In this document: positions 41,355-50,163 of the stretch, piece after piece
Layout: every line of letters begins with the position of its first letter
How positions within the stretch are numbered: the first letter of the stretch is position 1
DNA from: Bhargavaea changchunensis
GTDB taxonomy: Bacteria; Bacillota; Bacilli; Bacillales_A; Planococcaceae
Length of the DNA: 64,000 nucleotides
Assembly (NCBI RefSeq): GCF_042665595.1
Contig: NZ_JBHTCT010000036.1
Coordinates: forward strand, 119,172-183,171
Direction of reading: 5' to 3'
The notes under the pieces: generated by a model
What the model was told of the DNA's origin: nothing
The model's input: only the letters and a program-made list of their open reading frames with translations
Database searches by the model: none
Position numbers and translations under genes: made by a program

Positions 41355-42445
41355 CGCTTTCCCTTCTTTCTGAACCGGTCCAATCCCCATAACAACGCAG
41401 GCAGCAAGAGGAAAAAGACGGATGTGGACTGGAGCAGCAGTTTCCGGAGATGGTCTCCCTGCAAATGGTTTTCCGGCATCATCCCAAGAACGACAGCCGC
41501 ACCCGCCAGAGGCAGAAGAAGCCGTTGATACGGCGGATAGCCGATCAATTTGCCGAGCAAATAAGCGGAAATGTACAGGTAAGTCGCAAAGTGAATGGCG
41601 GCGCCGATAAACCATAGCGCCAGGAAGAAGGCTTCCACATGGTTTGCCAGAGACCCGATCATGGCCATTCGGGTGAGATGGTGATACGGATACGCAATGT
41701 TCCTCACGGCAGGGTAGTCGAATATCATGACGAAGACCGCCAAAAAAAGCGCCATCTTGAATGCCGGCACCCACAACCCCCAGATGGACGCTTTCCGGTA
41801 CGCCTCGAATGTCCGCACCCGGGAAGCCAGCACCCCGACGATGATGATGTCCGCGAAAAACGAGCTGTACCCTACGCCGCCCTTGATGACTTCCCACCCT
41901 CCCGCGCCGGCAATCGGAAAGAGATAAAGAAAATTCAGCTGACTGGCCACTCCCAAGACGAGAATCACCGAGGTCACCATGAAGACCGGGACCACCAGCA
42001 AGGCGGTCCTGCCGATGGCCTCCAGCCCCCTGTGCGAGATATAAAGCGCCGCACCCAGCAGAAGCGTCATGACGATCAACAAAGCGGTGTCAGGATAATA
42101 CATCACCGTGACAATGTCCCCATAGCTCCGGCCGTTGAGCACCGTTGACGAGAAGACGGACGCGAAAATGAGAAAAGTGATCAGGCGTCCCAGAATGCTC
42201 CCGGTCAATTCCGTCAGCAGTTGGAGCAGGTCGGTATCGGTATCGCCTTTCTTCAGGAGGGAAAGCATCATCATCAATGGCACAAACAGGACCGCCGCGG
42301 AAATCAGCGGCATCATCCAGGCTGCCGTGAGCCCCGTTTCATGCAGCAGGTTCGGCGTTGAGTCGGTGACGCGAATTGCCATCATCCCGTACAGGATAGA
42401 GAAAAACTCCCTTGTGCCGATCTTGCCGTCGGACACTTGGATCAT
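41351..42445 (-). CDS. GerAB/ArcD/ProY-type germinant receptor B subunit
   Basis: A 364-residue membrane protein with about ten helices, of the GerAB transporter-like family (ISDGKIGTREFFSILYGMMAIRVTDSTPN-like start; VTVMYYPDTALLIVMTLLLGAALYISHRGLEAIGRTA). The B subunit is thought to bind the germinant. It overlaps both neighbours by 4 bases, so A, B and C are translated as one unit. Confidence 0.95.
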   Translation of the reverse strand: MIQVSDGKIGTREFFSILYGMMAIRVTDSTPNLLHETGLTAAWMMPLISAAVLFVPLMMMLSLLKKGDTDTDLLQLLTELTGSILGRLITFLIFASVFSSTVLNGRSYGDIVTVMYYPDTALLIVMTLLLGAALYISHRGLEAIGRTALLVVPVFMVTSVILVLGVASQLNFLYLFPIAGAGGWEVIKGGVGYSSFFADIIIVGVLASRVRTFEAYRKASIWGLWVPAFKMALFLAVFVMIFDYPAVRNIAYPYHHLTRMAMIGSLANHVEAFFLALWFIGAAIHFATYLYISAYLLGKLIGYPPYQRLLLPLAGAAVVLGMMPENHLQGDHLRKLLLQSTSVFFLLLPALLWGLDRFRKKGKR

Positions 42446-44007
42446 TGGCGGTCCCCTCCCTCGGGTTTCGACCTGATGGCATCACGCGGCTTCATGGACA
42501 AAGGACGGAGCCATTGTTTCCGGATGATCGGCCGAAACAACAGGTCCCGGGAAGACGGCATATGGGGGGAAAGCGGCGCGAAAAACGGCACCCCGAACGA
42601 CTTGATTGACGTGGCGTAGGCCAGCAAGACCGCAAGCACAAGCGCGATCCCGATGAACCCCATCGCATAGGCCGCAAACACAAATGTAAACCGGATGATG
42701 CGCGTCATGACACTGAGGCCGACGTCGGGAATCGCGAACGATGAAAGGCCGGTGATGGCGATGACGACGACAAGCAGGGGGCTGACCAGGTTGGCCTGGA
42801 CGGCCGCCTGTCCGAGGATCAGCGCCCCGACGATCCCGATGGTGGTTCCGAGCGGAGTCGGTACGCGGATGCCCGCTTCCCTCAGGATTTCAAACGTGAG
42901 TTCCAGAAGGAGCAGCTCCAACAGCGTCGGAAACGGGACCCGCTCCCGGGACGCCGCAATCGCCAGCAGCAGGTCGGTCGGAATCATTTCCGGGTGGAAG
43001 GTGACGACAGCCAGATAGATCGCCGGCATCAGCAAGGAGAAAAACAGCGCAAACAGGCGGATCAGCCTTGCGAAGTTGCCATAGGCCCAGCGCAGGAACT
43101 GGTCCTCCGCCGTATGGTATAGCGACCAAAAGGTGATCGGGGCGATGAGCGCATCGGGTGAGTTATCCATCAGCAACACGACATGCCCTTCCAAGAGGAA
43201 CGAACCGGCCCGGTCCGGCCGCTCGGTCGTCATGGTGGAAGGAAACAGCGAATACGGACGCTCCTCCAGCAGCTCTTCCATCTGGAAAAGCGTCAGAATG
43301 GCGTCCCTGTCAGCCTGTGAAATCTTGTCCTTCACGTTTTCCACCAGTTGAGGATCCGCAATGTGGCTCAGGTACAAGACAGAGATATTCTGCGGGGATT
43401 GGGTTCCGACGGTCATCGTCTCGGATATCAGCCGGTGATCCTTCACCTGCCTGCGGATGAGGGAGTGGTTGATGGCCGACGATTCCACGAACGCGCTTTT
43501 CGGGCCTTTGATCACGATCTCACGGGTCGGTTCGGCAACCGAGCGATTTTCAAAACCGGCGGAGTCCACCGCAATCGCCTGGTTTTCTCCATCGATCAAC
43601 AGAACCGCGCTGCCGTCGATCAGCTTGGCGACCGCCTGGTTAAGGTCTTCGACGGTCTCCCTGCCGGAGATCGTCAAGACGTTGTTTTTGAGTTCGTCCA
43701 CCAGGTGGTCCGCCGATTCCCTGCCCGCTTTCCACTCCATGAGAGGCTTGATGACCTGTTCGGCGATCTTGTCCGAATCGGCGGTCCCGTCGACAAACAA
43801 CACAACCGCCCTGCGATTAACAGACGGAATCCGAAGCTCCCGCCTTTTCAGGGCACTGTTGAGGGGATAGCGGAACAGGTCTTCGAACCGCTTCGTATTA
43901 AAATCGAGCACCAGGGAAAATGCCTCTTTCGGAACCGCACCCTGCGCCCCTCCCTTTTCCGGCTGACCGCTCTGTCCATTGAACAGCCTCTTCAGAAAGT
44001 CACTCAT
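42442..44007 (-). CDS. GerAA-family germinant receptor A subunit
   Basis: A 521-residue spore germination protein A: a soluble N-terminal domain (VLFVDGTADSDKIAEQVIKPLM; LLIDGENQAIAVDSAGFENRSVAEPTREIVIKGPKSAFVES), then membrane helices with the family motif VALVTFHPEMIPTDLLLAIAASRERVPFPTLLELLLLELTFE-like sequence. ATG 44007 follows GGGGAGGTG; a GTG within that Shine-Dalgarno is not the start. It is the first gene of the operon, expected to be transcribed in the forespore. The germinant cannot be read from sequence. Confidence 0.95.
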   Translation of the reverse strand: MSDFLKRLFNGQSGQPEKGGAQGAVPKEAFSLVLDFNTKRFEDLFRYPLNSALKRRELRIPSVNRRAVVLFVDGTADSDKIAEQVIKPLMEWKAGRESADHLVDELKNNVLTISGRETVEDLNQAVAKLIDGSAVLLIDGENQAIAVDSAGFENRSVAEPTREIVIKGPKSAFVESSAINHSLIRRQVKDHRLISETMTVGTQSPQNISVLYLSHIADPQLVENVKDKISQADRDAILTLFQMEELLEERPYSLFPSTMTTERPDRAGSFLLEGHVVLLMDNSPDALIAPITFWSLYHTAEDQFLRWAYGNFARLIRLFALFFSLLMPAIYLAVVTFHPEMIPTDLLLAIAASRERVPFPTLLELLLLELTFEILREAGIRVPTPLGTTIGIVGALILGQAAVQANLVSPLLVVVIAITGLSSFAIPDVGLSVMTRIIRFTFVFAAYAMGFIGIALVLAVLLAYATSIKSFGVPFFAPLSPHMPSSRDLLFRPIIRKQWLRPLSMKPRDAIRSKPEGGDRQ

Positions 44008-44116
44008 CTTCTGCACCTCCCCCTATCAGGGATGGATTCATAGATGAAGGATGGACTGAAATACTTTGAGTTAACCGTGTTTCTCAGGAAAGAATGTGAG
44101 TTTCGGGAGATAAAAA

Positions 44117-44141
44117 TGATCCCGGCAGCCTGCGGGGATCA
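44117..44141 (-). terminator. Terminator of the YdhR-like gene
   Basis: Minus-strand GATCCCCGCAG / CTGCCGGGATC followed by ATTTTTATC. Confidence 0.75.
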
Positions 44142-44185
44142 ACTGGTTCTATTTGGGTTGTCTGCAGGCCGTGTTCATTAAACCT

Positions 44186-44491
44186 TCACCCGACCGGCCC
44201 GGACGTCATTTCGGTCAGCGGTCCGTTTACGTCGAAAATCCGGCCGCGGATCCCGGTGATGCCGAAGCTTTGGAGGCGGGCGGTGTGCATGGCGAGATAG
44301 TCCTCGGCGTGCTGTTTCGTCTCGAACAGGTAGATGCCGCCGGCTTCCCGGTTTTCTTCGCTTTCCGTCCAGATTTTCCATAGGAAGCCCGGCTCGCCGG
44401 TGATGCTTTGGGCAAGGTCCGTGTAGGCTTCCGACATTTCCCGGCCGAATGGGCCTTCTGTTTTGAAATCGACTTGCAGCAGTACTGGCAT
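44186..44491 (-). CDS. YdhR-family monooxygenase-like protein
   Basis: A 101-residue dimeric alpha/beta-barrel protein like YdhR: VLLQVDFKTEGPFG, ITGEPGFLWKIWTESEENREAGGIYLFETKQHAEDYLAMHTARL and GITGIRGRIFDVNGPLT. The family is annotated as putative monooxygenase without known substrate. ATG follows TAGGAGGA. Confidence 0.87.
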   Translation of the reverse strand: MPVLLQVDFKTEGPFGREMSEAYTDLAQSITGEPGFLWKIWTESEENREAGGIYLFETKQHAEDYLAMHTARLQSFGITGIRGRIFDVNGPLTEMTSGPVG

Positions 44492-44702
44492 GTGATGTCC
44501 TCCTAATTTTGTGGAGCTGGCTAATCATTGCGGCGATTCCTGCCCCGCTAGTTTTGGTCGTTCCCACTTTATGATCCTTCCCCATCTCCCCTTTCCCTGA
44601 ATCATCACCCGGTTGCTTGGCAACCCTTCCCATGAAGGGAATGTTCCCCTTCCCTTACGCATACATTTACAGGCGAATGGAAAAGAAAGGACGGGTGATG
44701 AC

Positions 44703-46814
44703 ATGGATCAGTTTCCACCAGGGCCAGAAAATGAAGGCCAGGGCGGCGAAGGCAGCGACGACTACAAAGGCCTGGAAGCCTTCGAAGGACCCGATAACCC
44801 CAAGCAGCAGCAGCTGGACGAGTACCGGATCCGGAACACCGGCAAGCCGCTGACGACGAACGCGTCCGTGAAGCGGGCAGGCGACTCGGAGCAGCTCAAG
44901 GCAGGCGTCCGCGGCCCGGCGCTCCGGCAGGATTATCAGTACTTCGAGAAGATGACCCACTTCCTGCGGGAAGAAATCCCGGAGCGGGTCGTACACGCTC
45001 GGGGCTACGGGGCGTACGGCGAGTTCGAGTGCTATGAGTCGATGGCCGAGTTCACGAAGGCCGGGTTTCTCCAGAAGCCCGGGAAAAAGACGCCGACGTT
45101 CGTCAGGTTCTCCACCGTGCAGGGGCCTCGCGGCTCGTACGACACCGCCCGCGACCTCCGATGCAAGGGAGTGAAGTTCTACACCGAGGAAGGCAACTAT
45201 GACCTGACGACGATCGCGATGCCGGTCCTCATCAACCAGGACGCCATGAAGTTCCCCGATGTGATCCACGCCTACCAGGCCAAGCAGGACGATGGCATCC
45301 CGACCGCGACCGGCGCCCATGACCGGTTCTGGGACTACGTCGCGAACAACCAGGAAGCCCTCCACATGACACTGTGGGTCATGTCTGACCGCGGCATCCT
45401 CCGAAGCTACCGGATGATGGAATCGTGGTCGATCAACACGTACCTGTTCGTGAACGCGGAAGGCGTTGCGACATTCGTCCGGTTTGTATGGAAGCCGGTG
45501 CTCGGCGTCCACTCGCTGCTTCAGGACGAAGCGATCAAGATCGGCGGGATCGACCCGGACTTCCACCGCCGCGACCTCCGCGAAGCGATCGACAAGGGCT
45601 ACTATCCGGAATATGAGCTCGGCGTCCAGCTGATCTCGATGGAAGACGAGTTCAACTTCGACTTCGACGTGCTCGACCCGGCGAAGTTCTGGCCGGAGGA
45701 GATCGTTCCGGTCAAGCTGATCGGCAAGATGACGCTGAACCGCAACATCTCGAACGAGCACGCCGAGTCCGAGCAGGTCGCCTTCAACCCGGGCAACGTC
45801 GTACCGGGCATCGACTTCTCGAACGACCCGGTCCTTCAGGGCCGCCTCATGGCCTACCAGGACACCCAGTATCACCGGCTCGGAAGCAACAACTTCCAGG
45901 ACCTCCCGATCAACCGGCCGCTCTGTCCATTCACGAACAACACCCGGCGCGGCTACATGCGCTACCGGATCGACACGGATCAGGTGAACTATCACCAAAA
46001 CTCGCTCGCGGACAACACCCCGTACACCGTCCCGGTAGAAGAAGGCGGCTACGAGTATTATCCTCAGTACGTCGAGGGCCACAAGATCCGGGCCCGGAGC
46101 GAGTCGTTCAATGACTTCTTCTCGCAGCCGAGGATCTTTTGGAACTCCCTCACCCCGATCGAGAAGCAGCACACGATCGAGGCGCTCAGCTACCAGCTCG
46201 GACGGTGCAGGAACATCTCCGTCCGTGAACAGAACGTCGACATCCTCGCCAAAGTCGACGAAGGCATGGCCGCCGTCGTCGCCGACAACATCGGCGTCCG
46301 GCGATCGAACAATTCCCAGGTCGATGCAGAGGCCCGCTACAACTCGCTCAGCCAGTACAGCACACCGAAATCCCCGGCCACGCAAAAAGTCGGCGTCCTG
46401 ATCGGCGACGGCTTCGACAGCCAGGAAGTCGGCCGGACTCTCGAGACCCTGAAGCAAAACGGCGTCTTTGTCGCCATCATCTCCGACACCCTCAACCCGG
46501 TCCAGGCATCCGACGGCACGATGCTCAAAGTGGACGAAACGTTCCTCACCTACAGCCCGTACCTCGTCGACTCGGTCTACGTCGTCGGCGGAAGCGCGAG
46601 GAACCAGGATAAATTCGACCGGGACATCGTCGAGTTTATCCGCGTCGCCTATACGCATTTCAAACCGATCGGCGTCGCCTCGGGCGCGAACCACTTCCTC
46701 CAGGCCACCCAGCAAAACAACCTGGCCGGCGTCGTCTTCGCCTCGAACACCCAGAACTTCGGAGAGGAATTTGTGAAGGCGATCGGGACGATGAGGTTTT
46801 GGAATCGGACGTAA
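44703..46814 (+). CDS. katE: Large-subunit (clade II) catalase
   Basis: A 703-residue haem catalase of the HPII/KatE type. Distal His in ERVVHARGYGAYGEFE, distal Asn region PVLINQDAMKFPD, proximal haem Tyr in GRLMAYQDTQYHRLGSNN. The extra C-terminal domain (KVGVLIGDGFDSQEVGRTLETLKQNGVFVAIISDT; RVAYTHFKPIGVASGANHFL) is the class I glutamine amidotransferase-like flavodoxin fold typical of large catalases. ATG 44703 is preceded by AAGGA and GGTGA. The 3' end occurs again, diverged, at 49755-49952. Confidence 0.95.
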   Translation: MDQFPPGPENEGQGGEGSDDYKGLEAFEGPDNPKQQQLDEYRIRNTGKPLTTNASVKRAGDSEQLKAGVRGPALRQDYQYFEKMTHFLREEIPERVVHARGYGAYGEFECYESMAEFTKAGFLQKPGKKTPTFVRFSTVQGPRGSYDTARDLRCKGVKFYTEEGNYDLTTIAMPVLINQDAMKFPDVIHAYQAKQDDGIPTATGAHDRFWDYVANNQEALHMTLWVMSDRGILRSYRMMESWSINTYLFVNAEGVATFVRFVWKPVLGVHSLLQDEAIKIGGIDPDFHRRDLREAIDKGYYPEYELGVQLISMEDEFNFDFDVLDPAKFWPEEIVPVKLIGKMTLNRNISNEHAESEQVAFNPGNVVPGIDFSNDPVLQGRLMAYQDTQYHRLGSNNFQDLPINRPLCPFTNNTRRGYMRYRIDTDQVNYHQNSLADNTPYTVPVEEGGYEYYPQYVEGHKIRARSESFNDFFSQPRIFWNSLTPIEKQHTIEALSYQLGRCRNISVREQNVDILAKVDEGMAAVVADNIGVRRSNNSQVDAEARYNSLSQYSTPKSPATQKVGVLIGDGFDSQEVGRTLETLKQNGVFVAIISDTLNPVQASDGTMLKVDETFLTYSPYLVDSVYVVGGSARNQDKFDRDIVEFIRVAYTHFKPIGVASGANHFLQATQQNNLAGVVFASNTQNFGEEFVKAIGTMRFWNRT

Positions 46815-46818
46815 GATC

Positions 46819-46867
46819 ACACTGTCTCAGATTCAGCGGAAGCTGAAAGTCTGGGACAGTGTTTTTG
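46819..46867 (+). terminator. Catalase terminator
   Basis: CACTGTC and GACAGTG arms with inner CAGA/TCTG, followed by TTTTTGTT. Confidence 0.85.
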
Positions 46868-47016
46868 TTATCCAAATTAAACAAAAGCTGTAACCAAATC
46901 CATGAAAATTCAAGCTAAATATACAGAATAGTATTCTAAATATTATTACTTTAATAATTTCGGTGACACGAAAGAGTAGTTTGAATATAGTAGTCAAATA
47001 AGGAGGCTGACGCAAC

Positions 47017-48171
47017 ATGCTGACGTTCATCAAAAACGCTGAAATTTATGCTCCCAAACCACTCGGAACCCATTCCATCCTGTTCGCGGGCAATGAAGTC
47101 CTTAAAATCGGAGAAATCGATGAAGCCGCCCTCAAGAACTCCGGCGCCGAAGTGACGATCATCGATGCCGAAGGGAATCTCGTCATTCCCGGGCTGATCG
47201 ATCCCCATGTCCACTTTATCGGAGGGGGCGGCGAAGGCGGCTTCGCCACACGCACGCCTGAGCTGCAGCTGAGCGATATGATCAGCGGCGGCATCACGAC
47301 CGCAGTCGGCCTGCTCGGCACCGACGGTACGACCCGGCACATGACCTCCCTTCTCGCAAAAGCCCGTGGCCTCGAGGAGGAAGGTGTCACCACCTACATA
47401 TATACCGGAAACTATGACGTCGACACCCCGACGATCACCGGCAGCGCGAAAGACGATATCATCCTGATCGACAAAGTGGTCGGCATCGCCGAAATCGCCA
47501 TCTCGGATTCCCGCTCCGGCCAGCCGACCGTCGAGGAACTGTCGAAACTGGCGGCGCAGGCACGTGTTGGCGGGCTCCTCAGCGGCAAAGCCGGCGTTGT
47601 CCACTTCCACACCGGTCCGGGAAAGGCGTACCTTTCCCAGCTGCATGAACTGCTCGACCACTACGAGCTCCCGCCGACCACACTCTACGCGACCCACATC
47701 ACGCGCAGCCAGGGCCTCGTCGATGACGCCATCCGCCTGGCCGCACGCGGCTCGTTCGTCGACATCACAGCGGACGACAAGACAGGCGAATGGATCCGCT
47801 ACTACAAGGAAAACGGCGGCGATATGAACCAGCTTACCATCTCGTCCGACGGCAACGGCAGCCTTCCGGTCTTCAACGAAGACGGTGTGATGACCGGTCT
47901 CGGTGTCGCCAGCATGCGGACACTCTACGAGCAGTTCACTTCAGCTGTCAATGAACACGGCCTTTCTCTCGAGGAGGTTCTTCCGCTTATCACATCCAAC
48001 ACCGCACGCGCGCTGAAACTCGGACGCAAAGGCCGGGTGGCAGAAAACGCGGACGCAGACCTGCTCATTCTCGACAAGGACACGCTCGCCCTGCGCGACG
48101 TCTTCGCCAAGGGGCAACGCCTAATGAAAGACAGCGAGATCATCGTGTTCGGCACGTTCGAGAAACGCTGA
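47017..48171 (+). CDS. iadA: Isoaspartyl dipeptidase IadA
   Basis: A 384-residue binuclear zinc amidohydrolase: PGLIDPHVHFIGGGGEGGFATRTPE carries the HxH metal site and the substrate-binding GEGG loop; VVHFHTGPGK, YATHITRSQGLVDDA and TISSDGNGSLP supply the remaining His and the catalytic Asp. It cleaves isoaspartyl dipeptides released from damaged proteins. ATG follows AAGGAGG. The NhaC gene follows 32 bases later, probably as one operon. Confidence 0.95.
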   Translation: MLTFIKNAEIYAPKPLGTHSILFAGNEVLKIGEIDEAALKNSGAEVTIIDAEGNLVIPGLIDPHVHFIGGGGEGGFATRTPELQLSDMISGGITTAVGLLGTDGTTRHMTSLLAKARGLEEEGVTTYIYTGNYDVDTPTITGSAKDDIILIDKVVGIAEIAISDSRSGQPTVEELSKLAAQARVGGLLSGKAGVVHFHTGPGKAYLSQLHELLDHYELPPTTLYATHITRSQGLVDDAIRLAARGSFVDITADDKTGEWIRYYKENGGDMNQLTISSDGNGSLPVFNEDGVMTGLGVASMRTLYEQFTSAVNEHGLSLEEVLPLITSNTARALKLGRKGRVAENADADLLILDKDTLALRDVFAKGQRLMKDSEIIVFGTFEKR

Positions 48172-48203
48172 CATCCAAGACACATCCACCTAAGGAGGCA
48201 CCA

Positions 48204-49658
48204 ATGACCGCACGAAAACCAAATCTGTTTGAATCTTTTTCTCCCATTGTCGTCATGCTTCTTCTGCTCGCCATCGGTTATGGCGTCTTCAAGTTCCCGC
48301 CGGAGCCGCTCCTCGTCCTGGCGTCCCTGTACGCCGGGCTCATGGCCCTCCGCGTCGGCCTAAAATGGGACGAGATGATGGACGGTATCCAGGACAAGAT
48401 CCGCCAGGCGATGCCGTCCATCCTGATCCTCATCTCGATCGGCATCCTGATCGGCACCTGGATGATCGCCGGCACGATTCCGATGCTGATCTATTATGGG
48501 CTTGAGATTATCAATCCTAGCTACATCATCGTCATCGCCTTTGTCGTGTCCGCCCTCATTTCGATTGTCACCGGGACTTCCTGGGGATCGGTCGGAACAG
48601 TAGGGGTCGCCCTTATGGGCATCGCGACCGGCCTTGACGCGAATCTTGCGGCGACCGCGGGCGCCATTGTTTCCGGTGCTTACTTCGGGGACAAGCTGTC
48701 CCCGCTTTCGGATACGACCAACCTCGCTCCGATCGCCGCAGGAAGCGAGTTGTACGAGCACATCAAGCATATGCTCTGGACCACCATTCCGGCAGCTGTG
48801 CTTGCACTGATTGTTTACTTTATCGCCGGATTCAACCTGAGCCCAGGCAATATCGGCACTCCTGAAACCATGACGACCATGCTCTCTCAGCTCAAGGAAA
48901 TGTTCAAGTTCAGCTGGCTCTTGCTTTTGCCACCTGCAATTGTCCTGTTCGGCTCCATCAGGAAGTACCCGACCCTTCCGGTCATCATCCTGTCCTCCAT
49001 TGTGGCCGCCATTCTCGCCTGGCTGATCCAGGGTGTTAGCGCAACGAACATCTTCGCTTCCACCGTTTCCGGATTCACGGCCGAGATGATTGAACGCGAC
49101 GGGTTTGACCCGGCAAGCGTCATCTTCGAGGTCACCCGGCTCGTCAACCAGGGCGGCATGCAGTCCATGACCGGCGTCGTCCTGATCGCCTTCGCGGCCT
49201 TTGTGTTCGCGGGAATCCTCACAAAAATGGGCGCCCTCGAAGTCATTATCGACGCCCTCATGAAGATCGTGAAGCGCACAGGCGACCTGATCCTGTCGAC
49301 CGTCCTGTCCTGCATCACGATGGCACTTGTCACAGGCAACTCCTACCTGTCCATCATCGTCCCGGGCGAACTCTACAAAGATACGTACAAAGTGAAAGGC
49401 CTCGCCGCCAAGAACCTGTCCCGGACACTTGAGGACTCCGGCACCGTGATCGTCCCGCTGATCCCATGGTCCTCCGCAGGCGTCTTCATGGCCGGCACGC
49501 TAGGTGTCTCCACGCTCAGCTATGCGCCTTGGGCAATCCTCTGCTACACCGGGTTCATCTTCGCGATCATCCTCGGCTATACGGGCATCGGTATTGCCAA
49601 AGCAACGAAGGAAGTTGCGAAGGAAAACGCAGAGAAAAAAGTGGCCACGGCCGAGTAA
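48204..49658 (+). CDS. NhaC-family Na+/H+ antiporter
   Basis: A 484-residue antiporter with about 12 helices: FSPIVVMLLLLAIGYGVFKFPPEP, TGTSWGSVGTVGVALMGIATGL, GAYFGDKLSPLSDTTNLAPIAAGSELYEHIKHM and LVTGNSYLSIIVPGELYKDTY are NhaC hallmarks. Homologues next to iadA may carry malate/lactate or amino-acid linked Na+ exchange; ion specificity is not shown. ATG follows AAGGAGG. Confidence 0.92.
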   Translation: MTARKPNLFESFSPIVVMLLLLAIGYGVFKFPPEPLLVLASLYAGLMALRVGLKWDEMMDGIQDKIRQAMPSILILISIGILIGTWMIAGTIPMLIYYGLEIINPSYIIVIAFVVSALISIVTGTSWGSVGTVGVALMGIATGLDANLAATAGAIVSGAYFGDKLSPLSDTTNLAPIAAGSELYEHIKHMLWTTIPAAVLALIVYFIAGFNLSPGNIGTPETMTTMLSQLKEMFKFSWLLLLPPAIVLFGSIRKYPTLPVIILSSIVAAILAWLIQGVSATNIFASTVSGFTAEMIERDGFDPASVIFEVTRLVNQGGMQSMTGVVLIAFAAFVFAGILTKMGALEVIIDALMKIVKRTGDLILSTVLSCITMALVTGNSYLSIIVPGELYKDTYKVKGLAAKNLSRTLEDSGTVIVPLIPWSSAGVFMAGTLGVSTLSYAPWAILCYTGFIFAIILGYTGIGIAKATKEVAKENAEKKVATAE

Positions 49659-49675
49659 TTGTTATGAGCCATTTC

Positions 49676-49723
49676 CAAACAATAAGCCCCGGAACTCATC
49701 GGAGTCCGGGGCTTATTGTTTGA
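49676..49723 (+). terminator. Terminator of the iadA-nhaC unit
   Basis: CAAACAATAAGCCCCGGA and TCCGGGGCTTATTGTTTG arms, a long, nearly perfect stem. Confidence 0.92.
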
Positions 49724-49754
49724 AAAGTCTTGATTAGGCATCCGACTTTTCCTT

Positions 49755-49952
49755 TTTGGACGGGATATCGTCGAATTTGTCCGTGTCGCCTATACCCACT
49801 TCAAACCGATCGGCGTCGCCACCACCGGTCAGATCTACGTTCAGGCCACCCCGCAGAACAACCTTGCCGGTGTCGTGTACGCGGCGGATAACCCGAACTT
49901 CGGTGAAGAGTTTGCGGAAGCGATCGGGACGATGAGGTTTTGGAATCGGACT
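49755..49952 (+). pseudogene. Remnant of a second catalase 3' end
   Basis: In frame this reads RDIVEFVRVAYTHFKPIGV then ATTGQIYVQATPQNNLAGVVY and NFGEEFAEAIGTMRFWNRT, aligning with the last ~65 residues of the catalase upstream. It has no start and its stop has been lost by a one-base change after NRT. The last 32 bases are identical to 46779-46810, while the rest is clearly diverged, so it comes from a different catalase allele rather than a fresh duplication. Confidence 0.92.
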
Positions 49953-49964
49953 AAACGTATGTAT

Positions 49965-50008
49965 GAGAAAAGCGGCCCCCTCGTGAGGGAGCCGCTTTTC
50001 TCATTTTT
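49965..50008 (+). terminator. Terminator after the catalase remnant
   Basis: GAGAAAAGCGGC and GCCGCTTTTCTC arms with inner CCCTC/GAGGG, followed by ATTTTTG. It may be the original catalase terminator. Confidence 0.88.
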
Positions 50009-50163
50009 GTACTTTTCCTACCCATATTCTGTACTTCAATCTAGGCCCGGTAGTCTTTCGTGTCTAAAAATCAACATTTGTATTGATAGCAATCGATTAA
50101 ATAATGAGTTTTAGTGCATTTCTATCTCGCATCCTATTTATATCGCCAACTTAAAAAAGGAGA

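Larger units (their letters stand above)
49659..50163. other. Gene-free junction between the catalase block and the AT-rich island
   Basis: About 505 bases holding the NhaC terminator, the catalase 3' remnant and its terminator, then an abrupt change to AT-rich sequence near 50020. No integrase, tRNA gene or obvious attachment site is present. Confidence 0.6.

Noticed and set aside
44667..46820. 717-codon open frame antisense to the catalase gene
   Set aside because: It exists because of the GC-rich codon use of the catalase gene; it has Asp/Val/Arg-rich composition and no recognisable domain.
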